Positions 26,103 through 35,390 of a stretch of DNA of 64,000 nt are shown here, piece by piece. The notes under the pieces were generated by a model. It ran no database searches and had not been told where the DNA came from. It saw nothing but the letters and a program-made list of their open reading frames with translations. Position 1 is the first letter of the stretch. Every line of letters begins with the position of its first letter. The stretch comes from Halopenitus salinus (lineage in GTDB: Archaea > Halobacteriota > Halobacteria > Halobacteriales > Haloferacaceae): assembly GCF_042662125.1 (NCBI RefSeq), contig NZ_JBHSXL010000009.1, positions 1 through 64,000 of the forward strand, given 5' to 3'. The position numbers were made by a program, and so were the translations under genes.

Positions 26103-29100
26103 TTACGAGAGCGGACCGTTCTCTGTAAGTTGTTCGTATTTCTTCTGGACCTGGTCAAAGTACTCTTCCGTCATCAGTCGTGGGTTAGAAACCTGGTAGA
26201 AATCGTCTAGGATGAACTCCATATCCTCATGTTCTAGATCATAGGCGTGGAACGCCGCAGCGTCAAGTTCTACGCGAATGCGCTTTCGAGCTTCCTGATC
26301 GGTTATCGGGTTGAGTCCGCCAAGACGCTCCCGCATTTCTTCGAACTTATCACCATAACAGTTGAGTCTCGCGGCCCGCTCGGAAATATACTCAAACCAG
26401 TCGTCACCTTTGGTCAGCCGAGGAATCTGGGACTCATTGAACTTGTACGTAACAACGGTCGTGTCGATTTTGGTCCGCATAATGAAGTCAAACGGAATAC
26501 TATTCAGCAGACCAAGAGCCACGAACAGCTCCCAGCCAGTGAATGCCTTATTATAGGCTCCGTGGAGTGGGGATTCTTGGAGATCCTCTTCGGTAGGGGA
26601 AATTTCGTAAGGACGAACCGTGATTAGTTTGTCGTGACAGATAACATCCTTCGGAACTACAGACGCAATCATCGTCCGCTCATTCGTTGAGTTTGTGATG
26701 TTCCGGAAGACTATCCGATATTCCGACGAATCAAGCAGGATATCATCCATAGACAACGGTTCACCTCGGTACTGCTCTAATAGGTCATTCACGAACTGTT
26801 TCTGGGATTTACTCGTTTGCTTACCACCAAACTCAGTATAAATCGCCTTTTTAAGATTCCCACTATTGAATGCGCGTTCACGGGCACGATGTTTGGCACT
26901 CTTGTCGGGCGCATCGTCTTCTGCCAGGCTCCAATATTCAGCTGGTTCCGCTGACCCGGGTATCTCACTATTGTAAATAAACTGGTGAATGTTCCGACCA
27001 CCGTAGACTGGATACTCACCCTGTTCAAAGAACCGGTCGGCATCGCGGGCACTATGGATCTCTCGATGCGGATGGATGCGCCATGTACCTTCCACGTCAT
27101 CTTGAATTGATGGATGGTCTAGCAGCTTCGTGAGGACATCCACCTCCTGCTGGCTCGACACGAATGGGAAAATCCGTGCTTCGGGGGAGTACTCTTCGAG
27201 AACCTCGCGGGGAATTTTCGCAGTCTCCTGTTCAAGGTTTTGGAGGATAGATAGGTCATGCTGCTCAAAGATGCCCTTTAGATTTTCAGTGTATCCATCC
27301 TGCTTGAATGTCACTACCGCGAAATTGTACCGATCGTCAATCCCGTCGAAGATACCCTTATTTTCGAATCCGACAAGTGACGTAATTGTGGATTCGTTGA
27401 GCATCTTCATCCGCATATCCTTCGAGAAAGACCCGTTGAAGATGACCCCTGGAAGAACCTGAGCTATGTATCCGTCTGCCTTGACGAGGTCGAATACTCT
27501 CTCTACGAACAGTCCAGCGATGTTATTCTCATTCGGATCCTTTCGGCCGGCAACCTTCGGTGTCTGGAGTTGGTATTTCGGACCATCCGTGAAGTACCTC
27601 ATCTGTACCTCTATGTTTTCTTGGTACTCTTCCCACTGTTGAGCTACTTCGTCATCCTCCAACAGCTCACTCTGAATCTCATCTTTCTCAGAGGGACGCC
27701 GAGTTCGGAACCGTTCGTCGTACTTTGGGAAGAAATCGTCTCGACTTGGCCGTATCTGATCCCATGGAGGGTTTCCGATTACCACATCAAACCCTTCTTG
27801 TGCGAAGACATTGGCGAACTCCAACGGCCAATGGAGCGGTTCCCATTCACGTATTTTACCCACCGTGATTTCGTCCTGCCCTGCGTCTTGGAACTCTCGT
27901 CGAAGAATATGGTCAAACTTTCCACGGTGTTCTTCAATCCGTTCTTCCGCTTCCTGACGCCATTTACGCGCCTCTCCGCTGCTTTCAGTATTTTTATGTT
28001 TTTGGATTGCTTTTTGAACGTCCTCAAACCGAGCTTTCTGCTCCCAGGAATCAAGATCGCTATCGCCATTATCATCTCCTTCAATCTCGATTTTTGCCTG
28101 GCCGAGGAGACTATTCCCCTGTCGAATATTGAAGTCGATGTTCGGGAGGGGTTCCACCTCGTTCGGCTCGTCTTCGATGTCCGCAACCATCGACAGCCAC
28201 AGTCGTAGCTTACAGATATCAACTGCTCCGTCGTCGATATCGACGCCGTACAAATTATTCAAAATGACTGTACGCTTCGCGTATAGCGATGCCCCACCCT
28301 GCCCTTCGGTAAACTTCTCCAGTTCATCGCGGGTACGAGCGTCTAACTCCCAGGCTTTGCCTTCTTGTTCGAGTTCTTGGAAGTACTCAATGCTCTGGAG
28401 GTAGATATCAACGAGGACATCTTGGGCGGCGAGAAGGAATGCCCCACTTCCGACTGCCGGGTCAAGGACATGCACCTCTTTCAGAATATCGTGATAGAGC
28501 GTTTCGACGTGCTTCGTCTCGACATTTTCAGTCGGAACTTGCTGAGTAATCGCTCCACCATCCGCTACGGCTTCGGTCCCACCCCTAGCTTTCGCCGCCG
28601 GGAAGCCAAAGACATCATCAATTTCGTCATAGTCGGCATCAACGGCCTCATTGAGTTGGTCAAGCAGGTACGGGTGGATTGTCCTGCGAGACATGAACCC
28701 AGTAATTTCTTCGGGCGTATAGTACGCGCCCATCTCTTTCTGGTTCACCGTCTGCTCGAAGATATGGCCCAGAATCGCCGGGGAGAGATTCTTGGGATCA
28801 ACAATATCGAGGCGTTCGTCTACGTTCCAGTTCCAGTCCGATAGGAAGTTTAGAATATCATCGAAAAGGGCGTTTGTCTCTCCTGCCGATTCACCGAGCT
28901 TGGCGTCTGGGAATTCCTCTTCAACTGGATTCTTCGCGAATAGCCCACCGTTAAGATAGGGGAGACTTCCGAAGGCGGGGTTCTGACTGTCTTCTGCGAG
29001 GTAGTCAAAGAACAGCGGGCAATAGAAGTTCTCGTATCGGTCATTACCTGTGTCAACGACCTCATTTGGCTGTTCGTGGAGGTAATTCGGATTACGATCG

Positions 29101-29705
29101 AGGAGTCGCTTTTCCTGGATGAAGTACAGGAATATCATCCGGTCGAGAATAACCTGTACGTAGCGTTGCTTTGCGCCACCACGGTCCTCGGGGATTCCCG
29201 AGACTTCCTGAACGAGGTCAGTCCGTAGCGCTTCAAACTCCTGGTAGAACTCCTTGACGACCTTTTGTGTATCGTACAGCGTATCATAGATTGCCGTAGA
29301 AGAGCCCTTTTCGATAGAGTTGAGCTTTTTTAGGATAGTGTTCTTCTCCCCGTCCTCACGGGTGAATTGGTCCTTGGTAAAGGACATCTTCTGATGTTTG
29401 ATGCGACCGTGTTGCTGCCCTTCCCAACTCCGCATCCGGGTGAGAAACGTGAATTCCTCAAAATTGTCCGTGGCGACGAGGTTCGTGTGCTGAGACCGAT
29501 TGTCCGGTGTATGGTCTGTTGCTGTTTCTCCAGGTGAAGCATTCACTAAGCGAATGAACTCATCATCAGCAAGTTTGAGCACAAGTTCGTTGTCTCCGCC
29601 TAGATCCGGACGCCGTTCTAGCCCCCGTTTCTCGAATGAATCCGCAATATCTCCAAGCGAAACCCAGTTCGCGATATCGTCCGCTGTGATCTGCTGGAGA
29701 GTCAT
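26103..29705 (-). CDS. PglX/Eco57I-like adenine-N6 DNA methyltransferase (active arrangement)
   Basis: The protein has 1200 residues. An N-terminal helical domain ends in MGAYYTPEEITGFM. AdoMet motif I is DPAVGSGAF (near 418) and catalytic motif IV is IGNPPWD (645-648), so it methylates the N6 of adenine. The C-terminal 500 residues should hold the target-recognition domain. Size and layout resemble PglX of BREX and DISARM methylases, but no pglZ, brxC or drm genes are near. A perfect 72-base repeat at codons 436-459 is also found inverted at 29872-29943, allowing the part after codon 435 to be exchanged. Confidence 0.85.
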   Translation of the reverse strand: MTLQQITADDIANWVSLGDIADSFEKRGLERRPDLGGDNELVLKLADDEFIRLVNASPGETATDHTPDNRSQHTNLVATDNFEEFTFLTRMRSWEGQQHGRIKHQKMSFTKDQFTREDGEKNTILKKLNSIEKGSSTAIYDTLYDTQKVVKEFYQEFEALRTDLVQEVSGIPEDRGGAKQRYVQVILDRMIFLYFIQEKRLLDRNPNYLHEQPNEVVDTGNDRYENFYCPLFFDYLAEDSQNPAFGSLPYLNGGLFAKNPVEEEFPDAKLGESAGETNALFDDILNFLSDWNWNVDERLDIVDPKNLSPAILGHIFEQTVNQKEMGAYYTPEEITGFMSRRTIHPYLLDQLNEAVDADYDEIDDVFGFPAAKARGGTEAVADGGAITQQVPTENVETKHVETLYHDILKEVHVLDPAVGSGAFLLAAQDVLVDIYLQSIEYFQELEQEGKAWELDARTRDELEKFTEGQGGASLYAKRTVILNNLYGVDIDDGAVDICKLRLWLSMVADIEDEPNEVEPLPNIDFNIRQGNSLLGQAKIEIEGDDNGDSDLDSWEQKARFEDVQKAIQKHKNTESSGEARKWRQEAEERIEEHRGKFDHILRREFQDAGQDEITVGKIREWEPLHWPLEFANVFAQEGFDVVIGNPPWDQIRPSRDDFFPKYDERFRTRRPSEKDEIQSELLEDDEVAQQWEEYQENIEVQMRYFTDGPKYQLQTPKVAGRKDPNENNIAGLFVERVFDLVKADGYIAQVLPGVIFNGSFSKDMRMKMLNESTITSLVGFENKGIFDGIDDRYNFAVVTFKQDGYTENLKGIFEQHDLSILQNLEQETAKIPREVLEEYSPEARIFPFVSSQQEVDVLTKLLDHPSIQDDVEGTWRIHPHREIHSARDADRFFEQGEYPVYGGRNIHQFIYNSEIPGSAEPAEYWSLAEDDAPDKSAKHRARERAFNSGNLKKAIYTEFGGKQTSKSQKQFVNDLLEQYRGEPLSMDDILLDSSEYRIVFRNITNSTNERTMIASVVPKDVICHDKLITVRPYEISPTEEDLQESPLHGAYNKAFTGWELFVALGLLNSIPFDFIMRTKIDTTVVTYKFNESQIPRLTKGDDWFEYISERAARLNCYGDKFEEMRERLGGLNPITDQEARKRIRVELDAAAFHAYDLEHEDMEFILDDFYQVSNPRLMTEEYFDQVQKKYEQLTENGPLS
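28330..28401 (-). repeat. inverted repeat IR1 inside the methyltransferase gene
   Basis: 72 bases, read on the minus strand from CCTCCAGAG to GCTCGTACCCG, are identical to 29872-29943 on the plus strand. Identity stops sharply at both ends. Beyond it the two genes are similar in protein but diverged in DNA. The repeat encodes LQSIEYFQELEQEGKAWELD, directly after AdoMet motif I. Confidence 0.93.
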
Positions 29706-29871
29706 ATTCCCACAAAGCCACGTCTTGTTATCAATGTTGTCGGTGACTTTTCCCTTAGTTCTGACTGGACTGGCCGTGCCGGTGTGACTAAAAATCGAGA
29801 GTAGAACCCAATATCTTAGAGTGTTATTTGTTTTCTACTGTAGAATAGTATATTATAGCATATCATTGGGT
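29706..29871 (-). promoter_or_regulatory. invertible promoter region
   Basis: These 166 AT-rich bases (TATTATAGCATATCATTGGG next to IR2) separate the methyltransferase start from IR2. They must hold the methyltransferase promoter; an AATATCTTAG stretch at about 29809-29818 and other AT-rich boxes are candidates. The region lies inside the repeats and would flip together with the N-terminal half of the gene. Confidence 0.5.
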
Positions 29872-29943
29872 CCTCCAGAGCATTGAGTACTTCCAAGAAC
29901 TCGAACAAGAAGGCAAAGCCTGGGAGTTAGACGCTCGTACCCG
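29872..29943 (+). repeat. inverted repeat IR2 at the head of the silent cassette
   Basis: This is the plus-strand copy of the 72-base repeat. It is in frame with the silent cassette that follows. The frame upstream closes at a TAG at 29846-29848, so the cassette has no start of its own. A recombination between IR1 and IR2 inverts 1.5 kb carrying the promoter and codons 1-435. Confidence 0.93.
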
Positions 29944-32200
29944 TGATGAGCTAGAAGAAATTAACGAAGGGCGAGGCGGAGCGTCGCTGTTCGCAAAACG
30001 CACAGTGATACTGAACAACTTGTATGGCGTGGATATTGATGAGGGTGCGGTCGAAATTTGTAAACTGCGGCTGTGGCTGTCAATGGTTGCGGACATCGAA
30101 GATGAGCCGAGCGAAGTAGAACCTCTCCCAAACATCGACTTCAACATCCGTCAGGGGAACTCGCTCATCGGTTTTACTGAGGTTCAAGAGATCGCCAATG
30201 ATGAGGGTGATGCGTCTCTGACTAACTATGGTGGTGGGGTGGGTCAGAGTGTCCGAGAAATGTATGACGATGTTATTACTGCTGTAGAACGCCATCGGGA
30301 TGCTAGATCTACAACTGAGGCGACAAATGCAAGAGATTTAGCGGAGTCGCATATTGAAAGACATAGCCGAAGTCTCAATAAGAAGATTCTAGAACAGTTC
30401 CAAACAGCAGGATTAGAAGACGCCACGCTTAGAGAAGTTGAAAACAACCATCCCTTTCACTGGGTGCTGGAATTCGCAACCGTCTATCGGGATGGCGGGT
30501 TTGATGTTATCATCGGTAATCCTCCCTGGGAAGTCCTGTCGCCAAATCGTGATGATTACTTCGTAAAATACGATGAGGCATTCCGCACTCGGATGCCCGA
30601 TAGCAAAGATTCAAAAATGGAGGAACTCCTCCAAGAAGATTCCATAGCAGAGGGGTGGGAGGAGTACAAAGAGGAACTGGAACGGGGGGCAGCATATTTC
30701 AATGAGAGTGACGAATACCAACTTCAAACTCCCGAAGTGAACGGAAAACAAGTACAGAATGAAAATGACCTATCAATGCTCTTCTTTGAGCGTGTTTTTG
30801 ATTTACTAGGTGGTGGAAGTTACACGTCTCTGATACTACCTGGGAACATCTTTAACGGTGCTTCTGCCAAGGACTTGCGCAAGCACGCATTAGACCATAC
30901 TGAAATCCAAGATATAATCGGATTCGAAAACAAGGGCATATTCAAGGAAATCGACTCTCGATACCGATTCGGAATTATTTCCTTGAGGAATGGGGGGAAT
31001 ACAGAAGAGGTGAGAGGCATATTTGAACAGAACAGCCTTGGCGTTCTTCGGAATGTTGAACAAAACACTTTCCTTATTCCAAGTCGTGTTCTGGATCAAT
31101 ACTCTCCAGAAGCTCGAATTTTTCCAAATATAACCTCTGAAAGAGAGGTGGAGGTACTCAACAAAATCCTATACCATCCACCCGTTTCTGCGGATATTGA
31201 TAATACCTGGTATGCGTCAATGTATGCTGAAGAGCTACATCGGGCAAAGGAATCTGACTACCTTGTCGAAGAAAAAGACAAAGGCGATTATCCTGTCTTC
31301 GAAGGTAAGAATATCTATCAATATTCGTATGATGATACATATGCCGATGACTTGGCTCCAATTTCTCTCTGGAGCGTTAACGAAAATAGACCTGAAAAGA
31401 GCGGAAAGCATCGGGTGAGGATGAAAAATTTCCGATCACATAATCCAGATATTAGCATAAAGAAGGCCATCTATCAGAAATTCAATGGAACCGGGTCACA
31501 GAAAGGATTCGTAAATAGTCTACTAGAGGAATACGACCGGCCAGAACTATCAAAAGAGGATGTTCTTCTAGATTGTACTGAATACCGTATAGCAATACGT
31601 GAAATAGCGAACTCAACAAATGAACGAACGCTGGTCGCGTCAGTCATCCCAAAGGGCGCAATCACAGTTCACACCCTCTCAACAATTCGCCCATACAAAG
31701 TAAATCCTACTGAGGAGGATCTAAGCGAATATCCGATGCACGATATTTATGAACGGGTGTTTACTGACCAGGAATTATTCGCTGCTCTCGGGGTCCTCAA
31801 TAGTATCCCATTTGACTATCTGATGAGGACGAAGGTGGATACTCATATTGTTAAGTATAAATTCGAAGAATCACAGATGCCGCGTCTCACAGACGGAGAC
31901 AATTGGTTTAATTATATTTCTGATCGGGCTGCAAAACTCAACTGTTATGGTGATCAGTTTAAGGAAATGCGCCAGCGGCTAGGCGATATTCAGCCAGCAA
32001 CCATTACCAAAGAAAGGCGTCGTATTCAGGCCGAAATTGACGCGGCAGCCATGCACGCCTACAACTTGGACAAAAAAGACGTTCAGTTTATTCTCGATGA
32101 CTTCCATCGGGTGTCAAATCCTCGGATTATGGACAGGGACTACTTTGAAATGGTCTTTGAAAAATACGATGTGCTCGAACAGAATGGTCCCAAGCCATAA
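29873..32200 (+). CDS. silent alternative C-terminal half of the methyltransferase
   Basis: An open frame of about 775 codons runs from IR2 to 32200, with no start codon at its head. It aligns with residues 436-1200 of the methyltransferase over its full length: NLYGVDIDEGAVEICKLRLW, catalytic IGNPPWEV, SIPFDYLMRTKVDTHIV and the same tail (FILDDFHRVSNPR). Motif I is missing because it lies in the N-terminal half. The uninterrupted frame argues that it is expressed in some cells, after inversion. The divergence in the recognition region predicts a different target sequence. Confidence 0.85.
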   Translation, partial: LQSIEYFQELEQEGKAWELDARTRDELEEINEGRGGASLFAKRTVILNNLYGVDIDEGAVEICKLRLWLSMVADIEDEPSEVEPLPNIDFNIRQGNSLIGFTEVQEIANDEGDASLTNYGGGVGQSVREMYDDVITAVERHRDARSTTEATNARDLAESHIERHSRSLNKKILEQFQTAGLEDATLREVENNHPFHWVLEFATVYRDGGFDVIIGNPPWEVLSPNRDDYFVKYDEAFRTRMPDSKDSKMEELLQEDSIAEGWEEYKEELERGAAYFNESDEYQLQTPEVNGKQVQNENDLSMLFFERVFDLLGGGSYTSLILPGNIFNGASAKDLRKHALDHTEIQDIIGFENKGIFKEIDSRYRFGIISLRNGGNTEEVRGIFEQNSLGVLRNVEQNTFLIPSRVLDQYSPEARIFPNITSEREVEVLNKILYHPPVSADIDNTWYASMYAEELHRAKESDYLVEEKDKGDYPVFEGKNIYQYSYDDTYADDLAPISLWSVNENRPEKSGKHRVRMKNFRSHNPDISIKKAIYQKFNGTGSQKGFVNSLLEEYDRPELSKEDVLLDCTEYRIAIREIANSTNERTLVASVIPKGAITVHTLSTIRPYKVNPTEEDLSEYPMHDIYERVFTDQELFAALGVLNSIPFDYLMRTKVDTHIVKYKFEESQMPRLTDGDNWFNYISDRAAKLNCYGDQFKEMRQRLGDIQPATITKERRRIQAEIDAAAMHAYNLDKKDVQFILDDFHRVSNPRIMDRDYFEMVFEKYDVLEQNGPKP

Positions 32201-32203
32201 TCG

Positions 32204-32872
32204 CTAGTGGATAGCGTCGAGTGCGCGTCGGGTCATTGCGCCGTCGACATTGAGATACTGCCGTGCGGTGTTGATATCTTCCCAACCGAACATTGCCCGA
32301 AGCGCGGCTAAATCCAGCCCGCGACTGGCATGATGTGACGCCGCTGTTGCCCGTAATCCGTGTAACGACGTCGCATCGCTGGAAAGTTGTGGCGCGCAAT
32401 CCAGTGCCGTGTTTAGTCGTCGCTGTAAGGTCGAAAAGGAGTACGGCCAGCCGCCGTGTTCCGCCACCAAGAGTTCGATAGCAACCCGAACCCGGTACGA
32501 GAAATGAAACGGGATTGCTCGAGTCGCCGCCTCCGTTTTCGGGAGCCAATATTGGGCTGCGATATCGTCAAAGTCACGTTCGGGGTTGTGGCGTACTCGC
32601 TGTTCGACCGCTTGTCGGCAATACCCGCAGATGTCGCCGTCTCGTCCTTTGGTACAGGTATGGTGGTCAGGGATTTGGATCATCTGTCGCTCGAGGTCCA
32701 CCCATGATTCGCTTAGATGAGTCGTCTCCCCTGGGCGTAAGCCGAGTCGGCCTCCGATAAGAATCGCAGCGCGGGCTTCGAGTCGACGCGTTGGGTCATC
32801 AATGCGTCCTGCGCCTTCTAGCAAGAGTTCAAATTCCCGCTCGCTAAGTGACTTTTCACGTGTGGGCGCCAT
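32204..32872 (-). CDS. tyrosine recombinase, candidate invertase
   Basis: The protein has 222 residues, catalytic domain only. It shows Arg in GRLGLRPGE, a Lys region at PKTEAATRAIP, LHGLRATAASHH (HxxR) and Tyr in ARQYLNVDG. Two CxxC-like cysteines (HTCTKG and ICGYC) may bind zinc. Its stop lies 3 bases from the stop of the silent cassette, facing it. Lacking the usual N-terminal arm-binding domain, it fits a simple invertase better than an integrase. Its action on the 72-base repeats is inferred from position. Confidence 0.75.
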   Translation of the reverse strand: MAPTREKSLSEREFELLLEGAGRIDDPTRRLEARAAILIGGRLGLRPGETTHLSESWVDLERQMIQIPDHHTCTKGRDGDICGYCRQAVEQRVRHNPERDFDDIAAQYWLPKTEAATRAIPFHFSYRVRVAIELLVAEHGGWPYSFSTLQRRLNTALDCAPQLSSDATSLHGLRATAASHHASRGLDLAALRAMFGWEDINTARQYLNVDGAMTRRALDAIH

Positions 32873-32980
32873 ACTGGGCGTGGGTGAGCGGGCAGTAACG
32901 TTGTTCTGAATAAGAGTTGTAAACGGTTATTAGATGATATCGGACAGATGGTATTCAGATAGAGCGGATATGCGAACTAG

Positions 32981-33340
32981 TTAATCTTCAGAATTTCGGT
33001 TATCGTCCTGGTCTTCGTCAACAGTAACACTATGATCTTCTGGCTCGTTATCTGACGCATTTATCCCGAAATCGAATCGGCCACTATCCCGAAGCTTGTG
33101 GATATTGGCCTCGGGGTCCCGGTATTTTGTCATAGGTAGGTCAGAATACTTGGTGATACCATCATCAAAAAGGGAAACATCTTTTAGACTCTTTTTAGAT
33201 CTTCCAACACTAGCAACGACACTATTCGTTTTTAGACCGGTGTCTTCAGTAATCTCCCGAATCTCTTCATCGGTAACATGCGGGTTTGGCTCTCGTTCTC
33301 TGATATTTTGTGCTTTGATGAATTGATGGAGCAGCACCAA
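32981..33340 (-). CDS. acidic hypothetical protein
   Basis: The 119-residue protein starts with TTG or GTG near 33340. It contains PHVTDEEIREITEDTG, a possible helix-turn-helix half, SVVASVGRSKKSLKDVSLFD and a very acidic tail (DEDQDDNRNSED). It resembles small regulators but has no certain match. It lies between the recombinase and the channel-like gene, on the same strand as both. Confidence 0.45.
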   Translation of the reverse strand: MVLLHQFIKAQNIREREPNPHVTDEEIREITEDTGLKTNSVVASVGRSKKSLKDVSLFDDGITKYSDLPMTKYRDPEANIHKLRDSGRFDFGINASDNEPEDHSVTVDEDQDDNRNSED

Positions 33341-33374
33341 ACTTCACCACAACTGGCGACCTCATTTCTAAAAC

Positions 33375-35390
33375 CTAGTCGATTGACTTCGTGAGAGAGA
33401 ACACGAGGAAGGGGATCAGAAGCGTGGCAATAACGCCCTCAAGACTTGTCAGGAATCGACCGGGCAATCCATAAAACGTTTCACTCGGACCGAATACCAG
33501 TGTCGCAAATGCTTGAAAGCTTAGCGTAATTCCGGTGAGGAAGTTGTCAGCTGTTGTCCCAGTGCCGCAGAGCATCCATGTGTATATCACGGCAAATATG
33601 CTGATCGTTCCAATCGCAATCAGAACCGGGCGACCAGGATCCTCGCCATAGCCGCAAATCCAGTCCAGTAACCGCAACTCGAGCCATTTGAACAGGGAGT
33701 CCCAGTGCCGGTCCTCACTCCACCTGTCTCGAAGAATATCGCCTCGATACTGCATTTCACGTTTGTAAAACCCGGCGCGGGCATCTTCTTGGTTGGAAGC
33801 TCCCGCACTGGCACGGGCTGATTGGTACGTCTGGTAGGCTTCCAGTTGGCCGGGATCAAAGTCAGCGTCTTCAAACTCTGGGGTAACATTCAATCGCCAG
33901 GTAGGGGCGAGTTCGGCTGTGTAGTCGTCGAACGGGAAATTATCGAAGTCGGGTGCAACAAAATGTGCCTGCTGTAGATCGTCGCCGTTGATATTGTGGA
34001 ATTGAATATTTCCAACGGTGGTTTGGTAGAAAGCAAATCGGAAACAGCCGCTGTCTGGTTGGTGAAGATCGCCTTCCTCAAGAGATCCACCAATAAACCT
34101 GATTTCGGCGTTCCTGTCTACGGGACATCCTCGCCAGCTAATATCGTGTACATCGGTGTTTCTAAACCTCGCATCCCCGATTTCGTTCTGTTGATGATCG
34201 CCGTTGATTGTAACCTCAACGAGGTTCAGCGAATGAATCTCACAGCCGATGATGGCGAAATCTCTAATGACGGAATCAGTTACCCCGATTGAGTCATATT
34301 CGCCATCGCTAATGTGGAGTGACGGGAGATCGGAGGACTTGATATGGAGTTCGTCCACGTGATCAGCTGAGATGACGAGTTGATCGACATCGATATCAAA
34401 GATATCCACTTTGTCCGTTGTGACATCGCTAAACCATGCCTTCTCGCAGGTTATCTTAGAAGCCCGGAGCGTTTCCCCGAACATTGCTTGAACCCACAGT
34501 TCCTCGTCGATGGTTGCGGCATCTAGGACCAGTGTGTCTATTGTACAGTCTGAAATCCGCAGATCGCCGGCCACATCTGCATACGCTAGCCCTACGCCTT
34601 GGAGTGTCGAGCCTTCGATTTCGAGACCGTCGTCAAACGTTGACTCTTCCAGACGGAGCTTGTCCGTGAACTCAGCCTCACTGATGGTACAAGAACACTC
34701 GAACGTAGTCTCTTGCCCATCAACTACAGTCTCAAACATCGCATTATCAACAGTAAATTCCTCGTAAAATGTCGCCTCAGTCAGAATTACGGAGAGATTG
34801 GCGTTGGGGCAGCGGAAGACATCGATATGTGCTTCGTGGAACCCGGCACGGTCGATCTCGGCCTCTGCAAGGTCGATTTCGGCAGCTGTCAGTCCTTCTC
34901 CGTATATTCTGTCTAAATCCGCCATCACTGCCGAAAACGTGCCGTCAATTACGACGCGTTGGAGGCCTAATGCGTGGTCAAACACGGCGTGGGAGACATC
35001 AAAATCAGTAAACGTACTGTAGTCTAGCAGTATGGCGCTTCGTACCTGAGCATTCGTAAATGACAGTTGTTGAAATGTGTTCGCCCGCAAGTTGATCGGC
35101 CGGTCTGCTGTGTTCCGAAGTGAAAGAAAATCCAGCGGTAAATCGTCAAGAGTCGCTCCATGTAATTCATTTTCCTCTCCCCGGAGGATGTCCTCGATAA
35201 ACCGTTCCCGAAACTCCCCCTCACCAATCCCTGCAGCATCTCGAGCATGGCTCGACATGTGGAATATACATCGCTCAGTGTTCTCTCCGTATTGCTCGTG
35301 GGGACAGTCCCACGTCCAGTGATCAATAATATCTACCCCGCGCTCCTTCTGCCAGTCCTGCGAGTCAAATGAATATGTACACGAGGCCAT
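33375..35390 (-). CDS. pentapeptide-like beta-helix protein with membrane pore domain
   Basis: The protein has 671 residues. An N-terminal Cys/His part (CTYSF, WDCPH, CIFHMSSHA) could bind zinc. Residues 75-500 are made of repeated short strands with regular hydrophobic spacing (LRISDCTIDTLVLDAATIDE), like degenerate pentapeptide repeats forming a beta-helix. The C-terminus has two membrane helices (VLIAIGTISIFAVIYTWML and the last 35 residues) around FQAFATLVFGPSETFYG, which resembles the pore loop of two-helix ion channels. The classical potassium filter is absent. Such fusions could act as ligand-gated pores in defence; this is inference. Confidence 0.6.
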   Translation of the reverse strand: MASCTYSFDSQDWQKERGVDIIDHWTWDCPHEQYGENTERCIFHMSSHARDAAGIGEGEFRERFIEDILRGEENELHGATLDDLPLDFLSLRNTADRPINLRANTFQQLSFTNAQVRSAILLDYSTFTDFDVSHAVFDHALGLQRVVIDGTFSAVMADLDRIYGEGLTAAEIDLAEAEIDRAGFHEAHIDVFRCPNANLSVILTEATFYEEFTVDNAMFETVVDGQETTFECSCTISEAEFTDKLRLEESTFDDGLEIEGSTLQGVGLAYADVAGDLRISDCTIDTLVLDAATIDEELWVQAMFGETLRASKITCEKAWFSDVTTDKVDIFDIDVDQLVISADHVDELHIKSSDLPSLHISDGEYDSIGVTDSVIRDFAIIGCEIHSLNLVEVTINGDHQQNEIGDARFRNTDVHDISWRGCPVDRNAEIRFIGGSLEEGDLHQPDSGCFRFAFYQTTVGNIQFHNINGDDLQQAHFVAPDFDNFPFDDYTAELAPTWRLNVTPEFEDADFDPGQLEAYQTYQSARASAGASNQEDARAGFYKREMQYRGDILRDRWSEDRHWDSLFKWLELRLLDWICGYGEDPGRPVLIAIGTISIFAVIYTWMLCGTGTTADNFLTGITLSFQAFATLVFGPSETFYGLPGRFLTSLEGVIATLLIPFLVFSLTKSID

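Noticed and set aside
22275..32200. Naming the module BREX or DISARM
   Set aside because: Only the methyltransferase and a helicase resemble these systems; pglZ, brxC, drmA and drmB are missing.
29873..32200. Treating the second methyltransferase half as an ordinary pseudogene
   Set aside because: Its 775 codons are uninterrupted, its catalytic motif is kept, and the 72-base repeat places it in frame for switching.
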